DNA from: Dama dama
Taxonomy: Eukaryota > Chordata > Mammalia > Artiodactyla > Cervidae
Direction: 5' to 3'
NCBI RefSeq assembly: GCF_033118175.1
Contig: NC_083710.1
Location: 38,285,501-38,349,500 of the forward strand
DNA length: 64,000 nt
Within the stretch, counting starts at the first letter, position 1. Each line of letters begins with the position of its first letter. Shown piece by piece: positions 10,551-21,604 of this stretch. A model generated the notes under the pieces. It searched no databases. It was not told where the DNA came from and saw nothing but the letters and a program-made list of their open reading frames with translations. The translations under genes were made by a program, and so were the position numbers.

Positions 10551-11137
10551 TCATCTAGTCTATAGGAAACAGCATAAGCAAGACATGTGTGTGTCCGCTC
10601 ACTATAATGTAGAACCCATAACTCCGTTCTCAGTGATCCAAATCTGCTGGTTTCTCTTGAGTTTATGGAAAAAGATAGGATCCCTGGAAATGCTACAAAG
10701 AGTTTTGAAAATAAAATTTAACTCAGCCTTTGACACTTACCACACAAGTACCTTTAAAAAGCTGTGTTACATGATGTTACAATTAAAAAGCAAACATCAA
10801 AACACGTTGCCACATACAAATATAAAACAACAGGCCGTGTCCTGTAGCATCTGCTTCATGTTAACTGCAGATGTGAAATGCTGATAAAAATTATTATCAT
10901 TGGTGGGTGTTTTGTACTATATATAATATCACAATGTACTTAATTGGTTCAGACATATTTTAATAAATTTGATCTTAATCCAATCAGGCAGAAATGTTCT
11001 GAAAATTTTACATAGTTGTTATTTTAATACCTGAATATTTTCAAGCAAAATGCTTTCAAGGATGTCTTTTTATATTTGGGAATTTGGGATTTGGTTTTCA
11101 GAGAATTTGAAAATGCCATAGACATTACAATGCAAGC
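10551..11137. other. No feature recognised
   Basis: A/T-rich, unassigned. Confidence 0.5.
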
Positions 11138-11478
11138 TTCTTTTAAAAAATTTTTGTATTGAAATACAGTTGATTTACAATGTTGTATTAGTTTTGGTGT
11201 ACAGCACATTGATTTAGTTATACATACACACATATATACATATATATTCTCTTTTTTAGACTCTTTTCCATTATAGGTTATTATAAGATACTGAAAACGG
11301 TTCCATGTGCTATACAGCAGATCCTTGTGGGTTATCTATGTTACACAGAGTAGTGTGTATCTGTTAATCCCAGACTCCTAATTTATCCAATCCTCCCTGC
11401 TTCCCCTTTGGTAGCCATAAGTTTGTTCTGTATTTTCTGTTGAGTTAATTTCTGTTTTGTCAATAAGTTCATGTACAT
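11138..11478 (-). mobile_element. L1 3'UTR, antisense (older L1 subfamily)
   Basis: Reads GAAATACAGTTGATTTACAA, then TGTACAGCACATTGATTTAG, TGTGCTATACAGCAGATCCT and CCTAATTTATCCAATCCTCC, the complement of the L1 3' terminus and 3'UTR. Confidence 0.85.
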
Positions 11479-11835
11479 TAGTTTTCTAGATATGAGGTTC
11501 TTATTCCATTAGAAGAAAATTTCACTCCTTTAATGTAAAATCTCAAAGAGAATTTTGGGAAAAGACAAGAAAGAGAGAGAGAGACAAGTCCTTTTATTTA
11601 GCATATCTCCCTTTGAATCCTGTATGCAGTTCCACTGACTGTTCAGCTAGGGATGGCCCACATCTAACTGTGAAATCCCAACAGGGCCCCCACAGCAAGC
11701 ATACACCGTAACATTGCACATAAATGCTCCACGCATCCTCAGGTCATTCAGAGGTCAAAAGTAGTTTGCTACAAGGCTCAGTAGCCAAGAAGAGTTCAGA
11801 AATAAAAATAATAGAAATAAGAAAGTATCTGTGTT
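11479..11835. other. No feature recognised
   Basis: Unassigned. Contains a short (GA)n run near 11572-11584. Confidence 0.45.
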
Positions 11836-11886
11836 GATGAACATTGCACAGTGCCTGACACATAACTAGCACTCAATAAAATGAAA
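11836..11886 (+). mobile_element. MIR 3' end remnant
   Basis: CACAGTGCCTGACACATAAC followed by TAGCACTCAATAAA is the classic MIR 3' terminus. Little else is left. Confidence 0.6.
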
Positions 11887-11896
11887 TAAAATAAAT

Positions 11897-12400
11897 AAAA
11901 TGTTAAGTGAGAACTTCCAGATATACAAGCTGGATCTAGAAAAAGCAGAAGAATCAGAGATTAAATTGCCAACATCTGCTGGATCAAAGAAAAAGCAAGG
12001 ATGTTCCAGAAAAACATCTACTTCTGCTTCATTGTTTACTCTAAAGTCTTTAACTGGGGGAATCTCAACTAAGTGGAAAATTCTTCAAGAGATGGGAATA
12101 CCAGACCACCTTACCTGCCTACTGAGAAACTTGTATGCAGGTCAAGAAGCAATAGTTAGAACCAGACATGGAACAACAGACTTTCAAAATTGAGAAAGGA
12201 GTACGTCAAGGCTGTATGTTTTCACACTGCTTATTTAACTTCTACACAGAGTACATCATGTGAAATGCTGGGCTGGATGAATCACAAGCTGGAATCAAGA
12301 TTGCAGCAAAAATATCAACAACCTCAGATATGTAGATGGTACTACTCTAAAGGCAGAAACAAAGAGAAACTAAAGAGCTTCTTGGTGAGAGTGAAAGCGC
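11897..12400 (+). mobile_element. BovB LINE fragment, reverse-transcriptase region, old copy
   Basis: Sense BovB from the CAAGCTGG.TTAGAAAAAG region through GGAATACCAGACCACCTTAC, CGTCAAGGCTGTATGTTTTC (family GVRQGC.LSP) and CCTCAGATATGTAGATGGTA (family YADD site, here damaged) to about 12400. Stops and substitutions are frequent. The 3' end is absent. Confidence 0.88.
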
Positions 12401-13788
12401 CTGGCAATCAGTGTCTCAGGCAGCTCAGATGTAGAATATTTTCATCATCAAGAAATATCTATTCGACCGCCCTGTTCTGAAGAGTTGCCTGGAAGACATA
12501 TGAGGGAATGGAACAGAGACTGGAGATGCCGGACCAACTGAAGAAACACAAAATGTCCAAAGCAAAATGTACCTCATAGAGGAGTTGGTCAATGTTGGGG
12601 GCCAAAGTGAAGGGAACAAATACAATTTTATGGGAACATCAGGGTGTCTGGACATTCATTCTGAGGAATAAAACTAAGGAGAAATTAACTAAATCATTTA
12701 AACCCACCTGCTTTTATTTTGCATTGTAAAGTACAAAGAAGGAGAACACATCTTTTAAAATCGTAGGTTAGTAGAACACCGAGGGCTGTCATTTTTCAGT
12801 GTTAAATACAGATTTAGAGTCAACACATCTCAGAATGAATGGCGTGCTCTTTCGTGATACTTGGCGACAGGCGAGAATACACAGAAATAAAAATTTATGG
12901 TACGAGGCATTATTTTAAATTTGGGTTTTCATAGTGTTCTTTCAGTGAGGAGATAGCAAGTCTCATCACTTAGAGCTTTTTCGTATGACTTATGATGACA
13001 AGTCACCTCTGTGGTTCTATGCACCATTAAATTTTATCTTCAGTATTTTCCCCAAATGAAACCTAAATCTCTATTAAGCCCCAGCCATATAATGCCGTAA
13101 ATTTCTCCAGAGTAGGGATAACCGTTCCATCTCTGTAGAAAACATCATTTTTTCCACATATGAAAATGATTAAATGAAAAATTTAATGACCAAATCTAGA
13201 AAAGCTGCTTTAGGCCACAGAAAATTAGTTTAATCTGCGAATGTGATTTATGTCTGTCGGGGAACTGAACTTCATCATGCCTCCATAGCTCACAATACAA
13301 AGCGCCACGGTGCTTGCCCCTCTAATGACGCCTGTCTTTGTCCTGTGGGCAGCGTTTAGTATAAAACCTCGGTGAGTCTCCGAGTCATGAGACCGTCTGT
13401 CTCCACCCTGCTGGACGAGGCAAAGGGAACACCGCCTATCAAAATTATTGACCTGTGACTGAAAAATGGCTCACGAGGAATGTTTTCCTACTCTTAGAAT
13501 GAGAGCATTCTATTTCATCCTGGAGGTAATTTCAAATAGAGAGAGGGAGGTGGGAGTGTTAAGACAATGAATTAAACAAGACAGCCAGTTAAATTAAGTC
13601 ACATGCACATACAATTAGCCAAGACCCTGGGGGCCTTGCCATTTGCCTTGTTGTTGTATGTGTAAAATTATAACATAAATTTATTTGCATTGGAAGAACC
13701 AAATCTTTGCATGTTTGCAAGAAATTGGGGGCATTTCAGTTATACTAGGAAATGTTGATTGATACAGGGTAAGGTCAAGGGACATTGT
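12401..13788. other. No gene seen; part looks like constrained noncoding DNA
   Basis: No repeat family was recognised. The stretch 12950-13720 is complex, free of recognisable repeats, and mixes A/T-rich homeobox-like motifs with moderate GC. This is only a composition impression. Comparison with other mammals would be needed to call it conserved. Confidence 0.3.
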
Positions 13789-14025
13789 TTTGATTCTTTA
13801 TAGTAGTAGTGTTAGTCGCTCAGTCACGTCCGACTCTGTGACCCCATGGACTGTAGCCTGCCAGGCTCCTCTGGCCGTGGGATTCTCCAGGCAAGAATAC
13901 TGGAGTGGGTTGCCATTTCCTTCTCCAGGGGATCTTCCCTGCCCAGGGATCAAACCCAGGTCTCCTGTATTGCAGGCAGATTCTTTACTATCTGAGCTGC
14001 CGGGAAGTCCTTTGATTCTTTATAG
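13789..14025 (-). mobile_element. Bov-tA SINE with 15-bp target-site duplication
   Basis: The SINE occupies 13804-14010 in antisense, with all modules present. The 15-mer TTTGATTCTTTATAG occurs at 13789-13803 and again at 14011-14025 with no mismatch, which fixes both ends and suggests a recent insertion. Confidence 0.97.
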
Positions 14026-14060
14026 CTGTCTGTCAATAACTGAGGCTTAAATTTAACCAT

Positions 14061-14297
14061 ATATTCTACTTGTGAGCTCAGTGGCTCAGTTGTGTCCAAC
14101 TCTTTGCAACCCCCTGGACTGTAGCCCACCAGTCTCCTCTGTCCATGGGATTTTTCAGGCAAGAATACTGGAGTGGATTGCCATTTCCTTTTCCAGGGAT
14201 CTTCCCAACCAGGGATGGAACCCATGTCTCCTGTGTCTCCTGCACTGCAGATGGATTCTTTACCCACTGAGCCGTTAGAGAAGCCCATATTCTACTT
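14061..14297 (-). mobile_element. Bov-tA SINE with 11-bp target-site duplication
   Basis: The SINE occupies 14072-14286 in antisense. The 11-mer ATATTCTACTT flanks it at 14061-14071 and 14287-14297 exactly. It lies only 35 bases from the end of the preceding SINE's duplication, in the same orientation. Confidence 0.97.
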
Positions 14298-15522
14298 ACT
14301 TTATGATTAATCAACATTAACACAATTTCTGGACCATGAAGATATACATTGATAATTCTCATGTAGTAAATATACCAGGAATGAGTAAATTCCTTTAAGA
14401 AAAACACTTTTGTCACATCAAATATACCAATAGACACTAAAACATGTTGTTCCAACACATCAATATTAAGAAGTGTCTGAATATTACCACCAAGAATTCC
14501 CTTCATTAACAGTCACAGATTTCAAAAGTTACAATTGACAAATGCTGACATTATAATGTTTGTTTTCTTTTTCCCTGTATTAGCGATCTGTTGCCATGTA
14601 ACAAAGTGATTTCTGAACACCGTGCCTGTCTCATCTATTTCTGTGGACACGAGCTGGGCTGGCCTGAGCTGAGGGGACCAGGCTGGGATTGAAGTGTCAG
14701 TCAAGGCCACAGTCCTCCTGGGGTACAGACGAGGAACTGCCAACCCACACAGGAAATAGAGGGGAAGGCAGAGGTTTGCAGGAGGAAAAGTCAGTGCAAT
14801 CAGTTCTGTTTAGCCTGAGGTCTCCAGGAGACACTGAGGTAGTAGCCTGTCATAGGGTCTGTGCAGAGAGGCTGAGCATGCAGACGCAGTAGCTGCGAGG
14901 ATCCAGGAGGCAGGCTCTGGAGCATGGGTGCAAATGACCAGGGCAGGACAGCAAGTGCCTCCAAAGTGCAAGGACCAGGACCAGGGAAAAGACCTAGAGA
15001 GGAGCAGTAGGCATAGGGGTCAACACTGATAGATGATGGTGATGACAAAACCAGAAGCCAAGAAAACAGAGAGTAGCAAGGAAGAAAAAGTTCCTGTTCA
15101 CTTCTCTGAAATGCTATAAGGAGTTACAGTCATACAAGGGATTAAATATGTCCATTTGATCTGGTCACTAGAAAATTCATTGCAGACTATTAGATAGGGT
15201 TTTCATTTACCCAGTGGGGTAGGGGTTAGATTATAATCTAGGGTTTAGAAGTGACAGGAGGAAGTTAAAGTGGAGACAGTTTACCCCAATGGTCTGTTGC
15301 TCTCAACCTGGGCTCTGTCCTCCCAGCTTTCAGTGTTGGGTTTTATCCTGTCTCCCACCTGGTCTCTGAAGTGAAGTCACATACGTTAAGACTTTCCTTA
15401 TGGTACCATTCACTTTAAGGCACTAGTTTCTATATTAGGGTAACACTAATTGATATAACAGATAAGTCCTATAGCTCAGTGGCTTAGTCTCATAATATTT
15501 AATTTCTCACTATGTAAAATTT
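14298..15522. other. No gene seen; faint old repeat text
   Basis: 14580-14740 (GTTGCCATGTAACAAAGTGA, then a TGAAGTGTCAGTCAAGGCC-like stretch) and 15430-15520 resemble a common old mammalian repeat, but I cannot name the family. The remainder is unassigned. Confidence 0.3.
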
Positions 15523-15725
15523 CAGGCTTCCCGAGTGTCTCAGTGGTAAAGAATCCACCTGCTAAGCAGGAAATGTGGGTTCAATTCCTGGGTCAGGAAG
15601 ATCCCATGGATTTGGAAACCCACTGCACTATTCTTGCCTGGAGAATTCGATGGACAGAGGAGCCTGGTGAGCTATGGTCCTTGTGGTTGCAAAGAGTTGT
15701 ATACAACTTAGCAACTAAACAACAA
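15523..15725 (+). mobile_element. Bov-tA SINE
   Basis: Sense copy: CAGGCTTCCCGAGTGTCTCA head, damaged middle (ATGGATTTGGAAACCCACTG), tail ending in a decayed ACAACTTAGCAACTAAACAA. Imperfect flanking duplication: TAAAATTTCA on the left and TAAATTTTCA on the right. Confidence 0.9.
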
Positions 15726-16599
15726 CAAACATAAATTTTCACTGGTGGTGAGGGGTAGATAGGATGGCAGTTAATCTTGATAGTCATCAGGGTCCCTAAT
15801 GAACAGAGGGTCTGCCCGTCTTCAGTACCAGCTTCCAGAGTGACCTCAGCCATTTTACAGCCAGTCAACAGAGGAGAGAAGTCATAGAGCCTGAGAAGAA
15901 AAGCTTATTCTTAACTGCTCTGGCCCAGAAGTAACACACGTCACTATTAATGAGAGCTCATGGCATGATCTTACCTTAGGGAAAGTGGGCTGGGGGACTT
16001 CATCTTGGTGCGGCAGCCATGTCCCAGACCAACTTTACAGAATAAATAAGACTGTGAATGTCTGGTCATCCCCTAACTACTCAGGTCACACAGAACATTG
16101 TGCAACTCTCACAAATGGTGCTTCAGAGACAATCCAAGGATCTGAGGAACATCTCATAATATAAACCTTTAAAAAAGATGAAACATGACCTACACTGTAA
16201 GTCACATTTGTATTATTCTTTATCTACATCTGAGAGCACCTCATGCTATTTTCTCTCATTTTAATCTGGATGCAGGCGATAGGCCAACCCCTTGGCTCTC
16301 TCCAGATTTCATGAGTAGTTATATTCCCTTCGGAAACCATCCTCTTATCACTTAGACCAGCTCTCAAGGACAGGTTGTTCCTCATACTGTTTTTTCTTAG
16401 TCTCTGATGGAATGAAGAGGCTAGTAAGGTACTGGTACATGGAGTGAAAAAAAAAATGGGGAAAAGTTTTCAGCACAGATATTTAGAAAAACAAAATATT
16501 TCCTTTGGTAGAAAACAAAACTCTCTCTGTCAATAAATTCAAATAAATTCAATGCCATTTTCTGTGCCCTTGATGAGTCCTTATCTTAGGTGTACAGAC
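15726..16599. other. No feature recognised
   Basis: Unassigned unique-looking sequence. Confidence 0.5.
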
Positions 16600-16918
16600 G
16601 TGATTATCGTGGTCTGAATGTTTGTGCCTCACCCCAAATTCACGTGTTGACATTCTGACCCTGGAGAGTGGTGGTGTCGGCAGTTGGGGCCTTTGGGAGG
16701 TTTAATGCTCCAGGATACCCCTCGAGCCTACCGCCAGGTGAGGACGCAGCAAGAAGACACCAGGTGTAAACCAGGAAGAGGGATTTCCCAGAAGGCACAG
16801 CGCCGGTGTCTCCATGTTGGACTTCTCAGCCTCCAGCACTGTGAGCCACCCGTCTCTCTTGTTTATCAACTTGTTTATCGGTGGTATTTGTAATAATGCC
16901 TGGAATGGACCAAGCCAG
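16600..16918 (+). mobile_element. MaLR-type LTR remnant (MST/MLT1-like)
   Basis: Landmarks in order: GTGGTCTGAATGTTTGTGCC, GTTGGGGCCTTTGGGAGGTT, GTGAGGACGCAGCAAGAAGA, TTGGACTTCTCAGCCTCCAG, CACTGTGAGCC, and a GGAATGGACCAAGCCA end. These are hallmarks of an ERVL-MaLR long terminal repeat. Internal deletions shorten it. No internal retroviral genes are next to it, so it is a solo LTR. Confidence 0.7.
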
Positions 16919-17044
16919 TGACCAGCCTACTTCTCTCCCGCTATTAGTCAGGAACCCCTGTGTCAGATGCACTGGTTTTCATACGAAGAGTGCCACCATT
17001 TTCCCTGGGGGGATAGGATACTCCTGGTCCTTCCCACTTTGAGT

Positions 17045-17462
17045 AGAGTTCAGTTCAGTTCAGTCACTCAGTCGTGTCCGACTCTTTGCAACCCCATGAA
17101 TCACAACACGCCAGGCCTCCCTGTCCATCACCAACTCCTGGAGTTTACTCAAACTCATGCCCATCGAGTCGGTGATGCCATCCAGCCATCTCATCCTCTG
17201 TCGTCCCCTTCTCCTCCTGCCCCCAATCCCTCCCAGCATCAGGGTCTTTTCCAATGAGTCAACTGTTCACATGAGGTGGCCAAAGTATTGGAGTTTCAGC
17301 TTCAGCATCAGTCCTTCCAATGAACACCCAGGACTGATCTCCTTTAGGATGGACTTGTTGGATCTCCTTGCAGTCCAAGGGACTCTCAAGAGTTTTCTCC
17401 AACACCACAGTTCAAAAGCATCAATTTTTCGGCACTCGGCTTTCTTCACAGTCCAACTCTCA
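17045..17462 (-). mobile_element. BovB LINE 3' end, young copy
   Basis: Antisense. Starts with the terminal (CAGTT)n repeat and GTCACTCAGTCGTGTCCGAC and runs about 415 bases to the complement of the KKAECRKIDAFELWCWRKLL coding stretch. It is 5' truncated. The terminal coding frame is still open in part (17267-17449 minus, 60 codons). Confidence 0.93.
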
Positions 17463-18157
17463 CTTACTCGTCAATTCACCTGGCACCCTCAGTAAGCCCT
17501 CCAGCAGTATCAGACACCACTAAAAGGAACACCACGGGCATTGTGTTCTGCCAGGAAGCACCAGGATCCAACAATCCTCTCCTCTACAGCCTTTTTCCCA
17601 GGTGCAATTTAAGTTAAGTAAGGCTTCACACAACTACTGGAGACTTTCCTTCTGTCAAAGGCCTCAGGGAGGCAGCTAACTGGCTCTTCAACAGTCATTG
17701 TTCACCAGCTCCCAGGGCAGGACCTGGGCATGGGTGAGGAAGAGCCCCCCTGGCATGTCCTGCTTTATCAATTCACTCTTGCAGAGTTATAAAGATCCTA
17801 AGAAAGAAGAAATCCACGCTATGCCAAGCTGATTTTGAAGGGAATGATGATGGAAGTGTTTATGATGGTTTCCCATAAATAAAATACTATGTAGGGTATG
17901 GCTTATTGGTGAATTCAAGCTGTTTCAGGCCAATTTCCCTGATAACCCCACATGTGCTCACCAGCTGACCCAGGTCTCCAGCTCATCTGCTGGACATTAC
18001 GGAGATGGTAGGAACATTCTCAGGGGAGGGGAGTGGAGGTACAAATTCAAAGGAATGTAAGTATGTGTGTGAAGTTTGCTATATCCAAGGAGTTGTCAGA
18101 TATACATAATTAGATAACCATGACTTTTATTTTTACAGTAAGCATTAGATATATGTT
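17463..18157. other. No feature recognised
   Basis: Unassigned. Confidence 0.5.
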
Positions 18158-18188
18158 TTTGAATTGTGGTGCTGGAGAAGACTCCTGA
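18158..18188 (+). mobile_element. Older BovB LINE, left piece split by a younger BovB
   Basis: TTTTTGAATTGTGGTGCTGG followed by AGAAGACTCCTGA matches the BovB coding stretch FELWCWRRLL. The element continues at 19374 after the younger insertion. The last 14 bases, GAGAAGACTCCTGA at 18175-18188, are repeated at 19360-19373. Confidence 0.85.
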
Positions 18189-19359
18189 TCTCCGTTCCTC
18201 TGCATTTTCTAAAACCAGCTTGAACATCTGGAAGTTCATGGTTCACATATTGCTGAAGCCTTCATCTATTTCTGCTTTATTGACTATGCCAGAGCCTTTG
18301 ACTGTGTGGATCACAATAAACTGTGGGAAATTCTGAAAGAGATGGGAATACCAGACCACCTGACCTGTCTTGAGAAACCTGTATACAAGTCAGGAAGCAA
18401 CAGTTAGAACTGGACATGGAACAACAGACTGGTTCCAAATAGGAAAAGGAGTACGTCAAGGCTCTATATTGTCACCCTGCTTATTTAACGTATATGTAGA
18501 GTACATCATGAGAAAGGCTGGGCTGGATGAAGCACAAGCTGGAATCAAGATTGCAGAAAGAAATATCAATAACCTCAGATATGCAGATGACACCACCCAT
18601 ATGGCAGAAAGTGAAGAACTAAAAAGCCTCTTGATGAAAGTGAAAGAAGAGAGTGAAAAAGTTGGCTTAAAGCTCAACATTCAGAAAACGAAGATCACGG
18701 CATCCAGTCCCATCACTTCATGGCAAGTAGATGGGGAAGCAGTAGAAACAGTGGCTGTCTTTATTTTTCTGGGTTCCAAAATCAATACAGATGGTGATTG
18801 CAGCCATGAAATTAAAAGACGCTTGCTCCTTGGAAGGAAAGTTATAACCAACCTAGATAGCATATTAAAAAGCAGAGACATTACTTTGCCAACAAAGGCC
18901 CATCTAGTCGAGGCTATGGTTTTCCCAGTAGTCATGTACAGATGTGAGAGTTGGACTATAAAGAAAGCTGAGCGCAGAAGAATTGATGCTTTTGAACTAT
19001 GATGTTGGAGAACACTCTTGAGAGTCACTTGGACTGCAAGGAGACCCAACCAGTCCATCCTAAAGGAAATTAGTCCTGGGTGTTCACTGGAGGGACTGAT
19101 GTTGAAGCTGAAATTCCAATACTTTGGCCACCTGATGCAGAGAGCTGACTCATTTGAAAAGACCCTGATGCTGGGAAAGATTAAGGGCAGGAGGAGAAGG
19201 GGACGACAGAGGATGAGATGGTTTGATGGCATTACCGACACAATGGACACAGGTTTGGGTGGACTCCAGGAGTTGGTGATGGATAGGGAGGCCTGGTGTG
19301 CTGTGATTCATGGGGTCATAAAGAGTCGGACACGACTGAGCGACTGAACTAACTGAACT
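18189..19359 (+). mobile_element. Younger BovB LINE with inverted 5' end, nested in older BovB
   Basis: 18189-18262 is BovB in antisense: its complement contains AACTTCCAGATGTTCAAGCT. From 18263 the element is in sense through the reverse transcriptase and 3' end to the GAACTAACTGAACT terminus. The inverted piece belongs just upstream of the sense piece in BovB order, with about 50 bases lost at the join, as expected from twin priming. The exact 14-bp flanking repeat confirms a single insertion. Confidence 0.9.
18370..19002 (+). pseudogene. BovB reverse transcriptase, C-terminal fragment
   Basis: A 210-codon open stretch within the nested BovB. It holds the RT motif GVRQGSILSPCLFN (residues 27-40) and the catalytic-box motif YADDTT (residues 71-76), followed by the thumb and C-terminal region with FLGSKI and RLLLGRK. 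BovB is an RTE-clade LINE with one long protein that combines an APE-type endonuclease and RT. Full length is roughly 1000 residues, so this is a fragment. It ends at a TGA at about 19000, where the family continues with WCW. It is unlikely to be expressed as a functional protein. Confidence 0.88.
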
Positions 19360-19373
19360 GAGAAGACTCCTGA

Positions 19374-19705
19374 GAGCCCCTTGGACTGCAAAGAGATCAA
19401 ACCGGTCAACCCTAAAGGAAATCAGTCCTGAATATTCATTAGAAGGACTGATACTGAAGCTGAAGCTCCAATACTTTGGCCACCTGATGCAAAGAGCCGA
19501 CTCATTGGAAAAGACCCTGATGCTGGGAAAGATTGAGGGCAGGAGGAGGAGGGGATGACAAAGAATGAGATGGATGGCATCACCGACTCAATGGACATGA
19601 GTCTAAGCAAAGTACTGGAGATAGTGAAGGACAGAGGAACCTGGCGTGCTCTGGTTCCTGGGGTCGCAAACAATCGGACACAACTGAGCGACTGAAGAAC
19701 AGCAA
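19374..19705 (+). mobile_element. Older BovB LINE, right piece
   Basis: Continues from the interrupted WCWRRLL-type stretch through LQYFGHL and the terminal ACAACTGAGCGACTGAAGAA end. It is more decayed than the nested copy, including a frame-breaking GATGACAAAGAATGAGATGG region. Confidence 0.9.
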
Positions 19706-21296
19706 CAAGCATGAGACGGAAAGGTTAGTATATGCACAATGGCCACAGGAAAAACAGTGATAAACATGTGTAAACATTAATGATACTTAAATTTAAAGAC
19801 AGCAGAGCTATAAACTCTACAGTTGTAGGACTTTAGACACTACAGAAGTCAGAGTCCAAATTTTACTGGTAGAATAACACCAACTGTGTCTAATTGGTGA
19901 TAGTTGAAATTAAGATGGAAGATTATTAAATCCTACCCATATCTCTCTCAACCCATCTTAATGCAGTTCTAACTGTCAGTTTGTAACCTGCATTAAGCAG
20001 AAATGCCTTTTTATTTTGTTAAAAGTCATGTCCCACCGGTTATATAAAAAATAGTAAAAAGAGAGATCAATTCTGTAGAGAGTTTGGGTCCTCTCCACAG
20101 CCACCAAGATGGTTTTCCTGTAATATTCAGATAAAGGAAGGTTAGGGTTAGGTTCAATTATGGAGATAAAACTTCAATGCTTTACTTCATTTTGTTTGGA
20201 TGAACATGGACATTATATTTCTTAAAAAGATAGACATAACTTCCTGCCATTCATCTAAGGATAATTTAGAATAATACATGGAAGTGGCATTTTTTTAAAC
20301 AATCATTTAACAAGCTAAGTGCTCCTTGAAAAAAGTTATGGACTTCTTGTAACTACTGTGGACTGCGCTCATCCATTTCCGTGAATCTCTATCCACTGCC
20401 TGTTTACAAGCAAACACAGTTCAGCAGTTCTTGGCCAATCACTCCTTCACGTGCCATGGCTGTAAGTGTCCTGTCTGTCAGAGGCAGCTGGCTCTGAAAC
20501 CCAATAGGACCCAACTTGCAAAGATAAGGAAACTAATATAGGCTGTGGCAGTGAGCACTGATCCACCTTTCTGGGACAACAGCTGCTGCTCTGTTGGTCT
20601 CTTGGACTAAAGTCTGGGGTCTTGATGAAGCATTCAGGAGCACATCAGGCATTATTCTGGCCACCATCACTGCCCCCAGTGCCACAACTTGACTGCTCGA
20701 GGGATAAACTCCTATCTTCTTATTTGAGAGAGGACCCAGAAGATGACTGGATTTCACTGATAAATCCCGAGCTATGACAGCAGTAAGGCCAGTGTTATAT
20801 GATATAGACTCCATCTGAATTGCTTATGAAACTCCTTCTCTAAGATGACTTCAATTGCCAGAGCAAAGGGTAGGAATCAATATATCTTGTGATGATCAAG
20901 GAGAGCACCCTGGTGAGTGACGTCTCATAAGAGAAGTCTCTGGTACAGTCCCCATGCACCATCGTAATATTTCATTACCTTCACTTGACGGCAGTGGCCC
21001 AGCTCAGCGGGACAGCCCTGGACTGGGCAAGCCAACAGCTTCTGCTGGCTTCTTAAATATGAAACATGCATTAAGTTCATGTTTACTGAAGACACTGGCA
21101 AATTACTCCTGACATGGTGCTGTTTGGCTTGATAAATTCAGAGAATATGTCAGGAACTTGGGTAGAGTTATTTGTGAAAAATACTCTCTGCCTTCAAATA
21201 GAAAAATAAAGCTTAAGTTACACTGGTCTTTGCAACTAGATGTCTTTAAAACGTGAGCACTTACTTAGGAATATATGACTCTGGGTTTTAAGAGCT
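19706..21296. other. No gene seen
   Basis: Long unassigned stretch. The minus-strand frame at 20533-20814 (93 codons) has no domain that I recognise. No repeat family was identified. Confidence 0.45.
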
Positions 21297-21307
21297 ACAG
21301 AATACAT

Positions 21308-21519
21308 TGTTGCTGTTGTTTGGTTGCTTAATCATGTCCAACTCTTTGCGACCCCATGAACTGTAGCCTCTCAGGCTCCTCCGTCCATGGGATACTGGCA
21401 AGAATACTGGAGTGGGTTGCCATTTCCTTCTCCAGGCGATCTTCCAGATCCTGGGATCAAACCCATGTCTCCTACTTTGAGAGGAGGACTCTTTACCACT
21501 GAGCCACTTGGGAAGCCCA
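21308..21519 (-). mobile_element. Bov-tA SINE
   Basis: Antisense copy: tail near TTGCTGTTGTTTGGTTGCTT, body ACTGGCAAGAATACTGGAGT, head ending CACTTGGGAAGCCC. Flanked by AGAATACATTG (21299-21309) and AGAATACGTTG (21521-21531). Confidence 0.93.
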
Positions 21520-21531
21520 TAGAATACGTTG

Positions 21532-21592
21532 GACTTCCCAGGTGATGCTAATGGTAAATAACATGCCTGCAATGCAGGAGACCCAGGTTTTA
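21532..21592 (+). mobile_element. Bov-tA SINE head fragment, opposite orientation
   Basis: GACTTCCCAGGTGATGCTAA through GCAATGCAGGAGACCCAGGT is the tRNA-like head only. It is followed at 21594-21604 by a third copy of the same target motif, ACAGAATACAT. Confidence 0.85.
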
Positions 21593-21604
21593 TACAGAAT
21601 ACAT

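Noticed and set aside
16600..16918. Possible intact endogenous retrovirus
   Set aside because: Only one decayed LTR is present, with no gag, pol or env-like sequence nearby.
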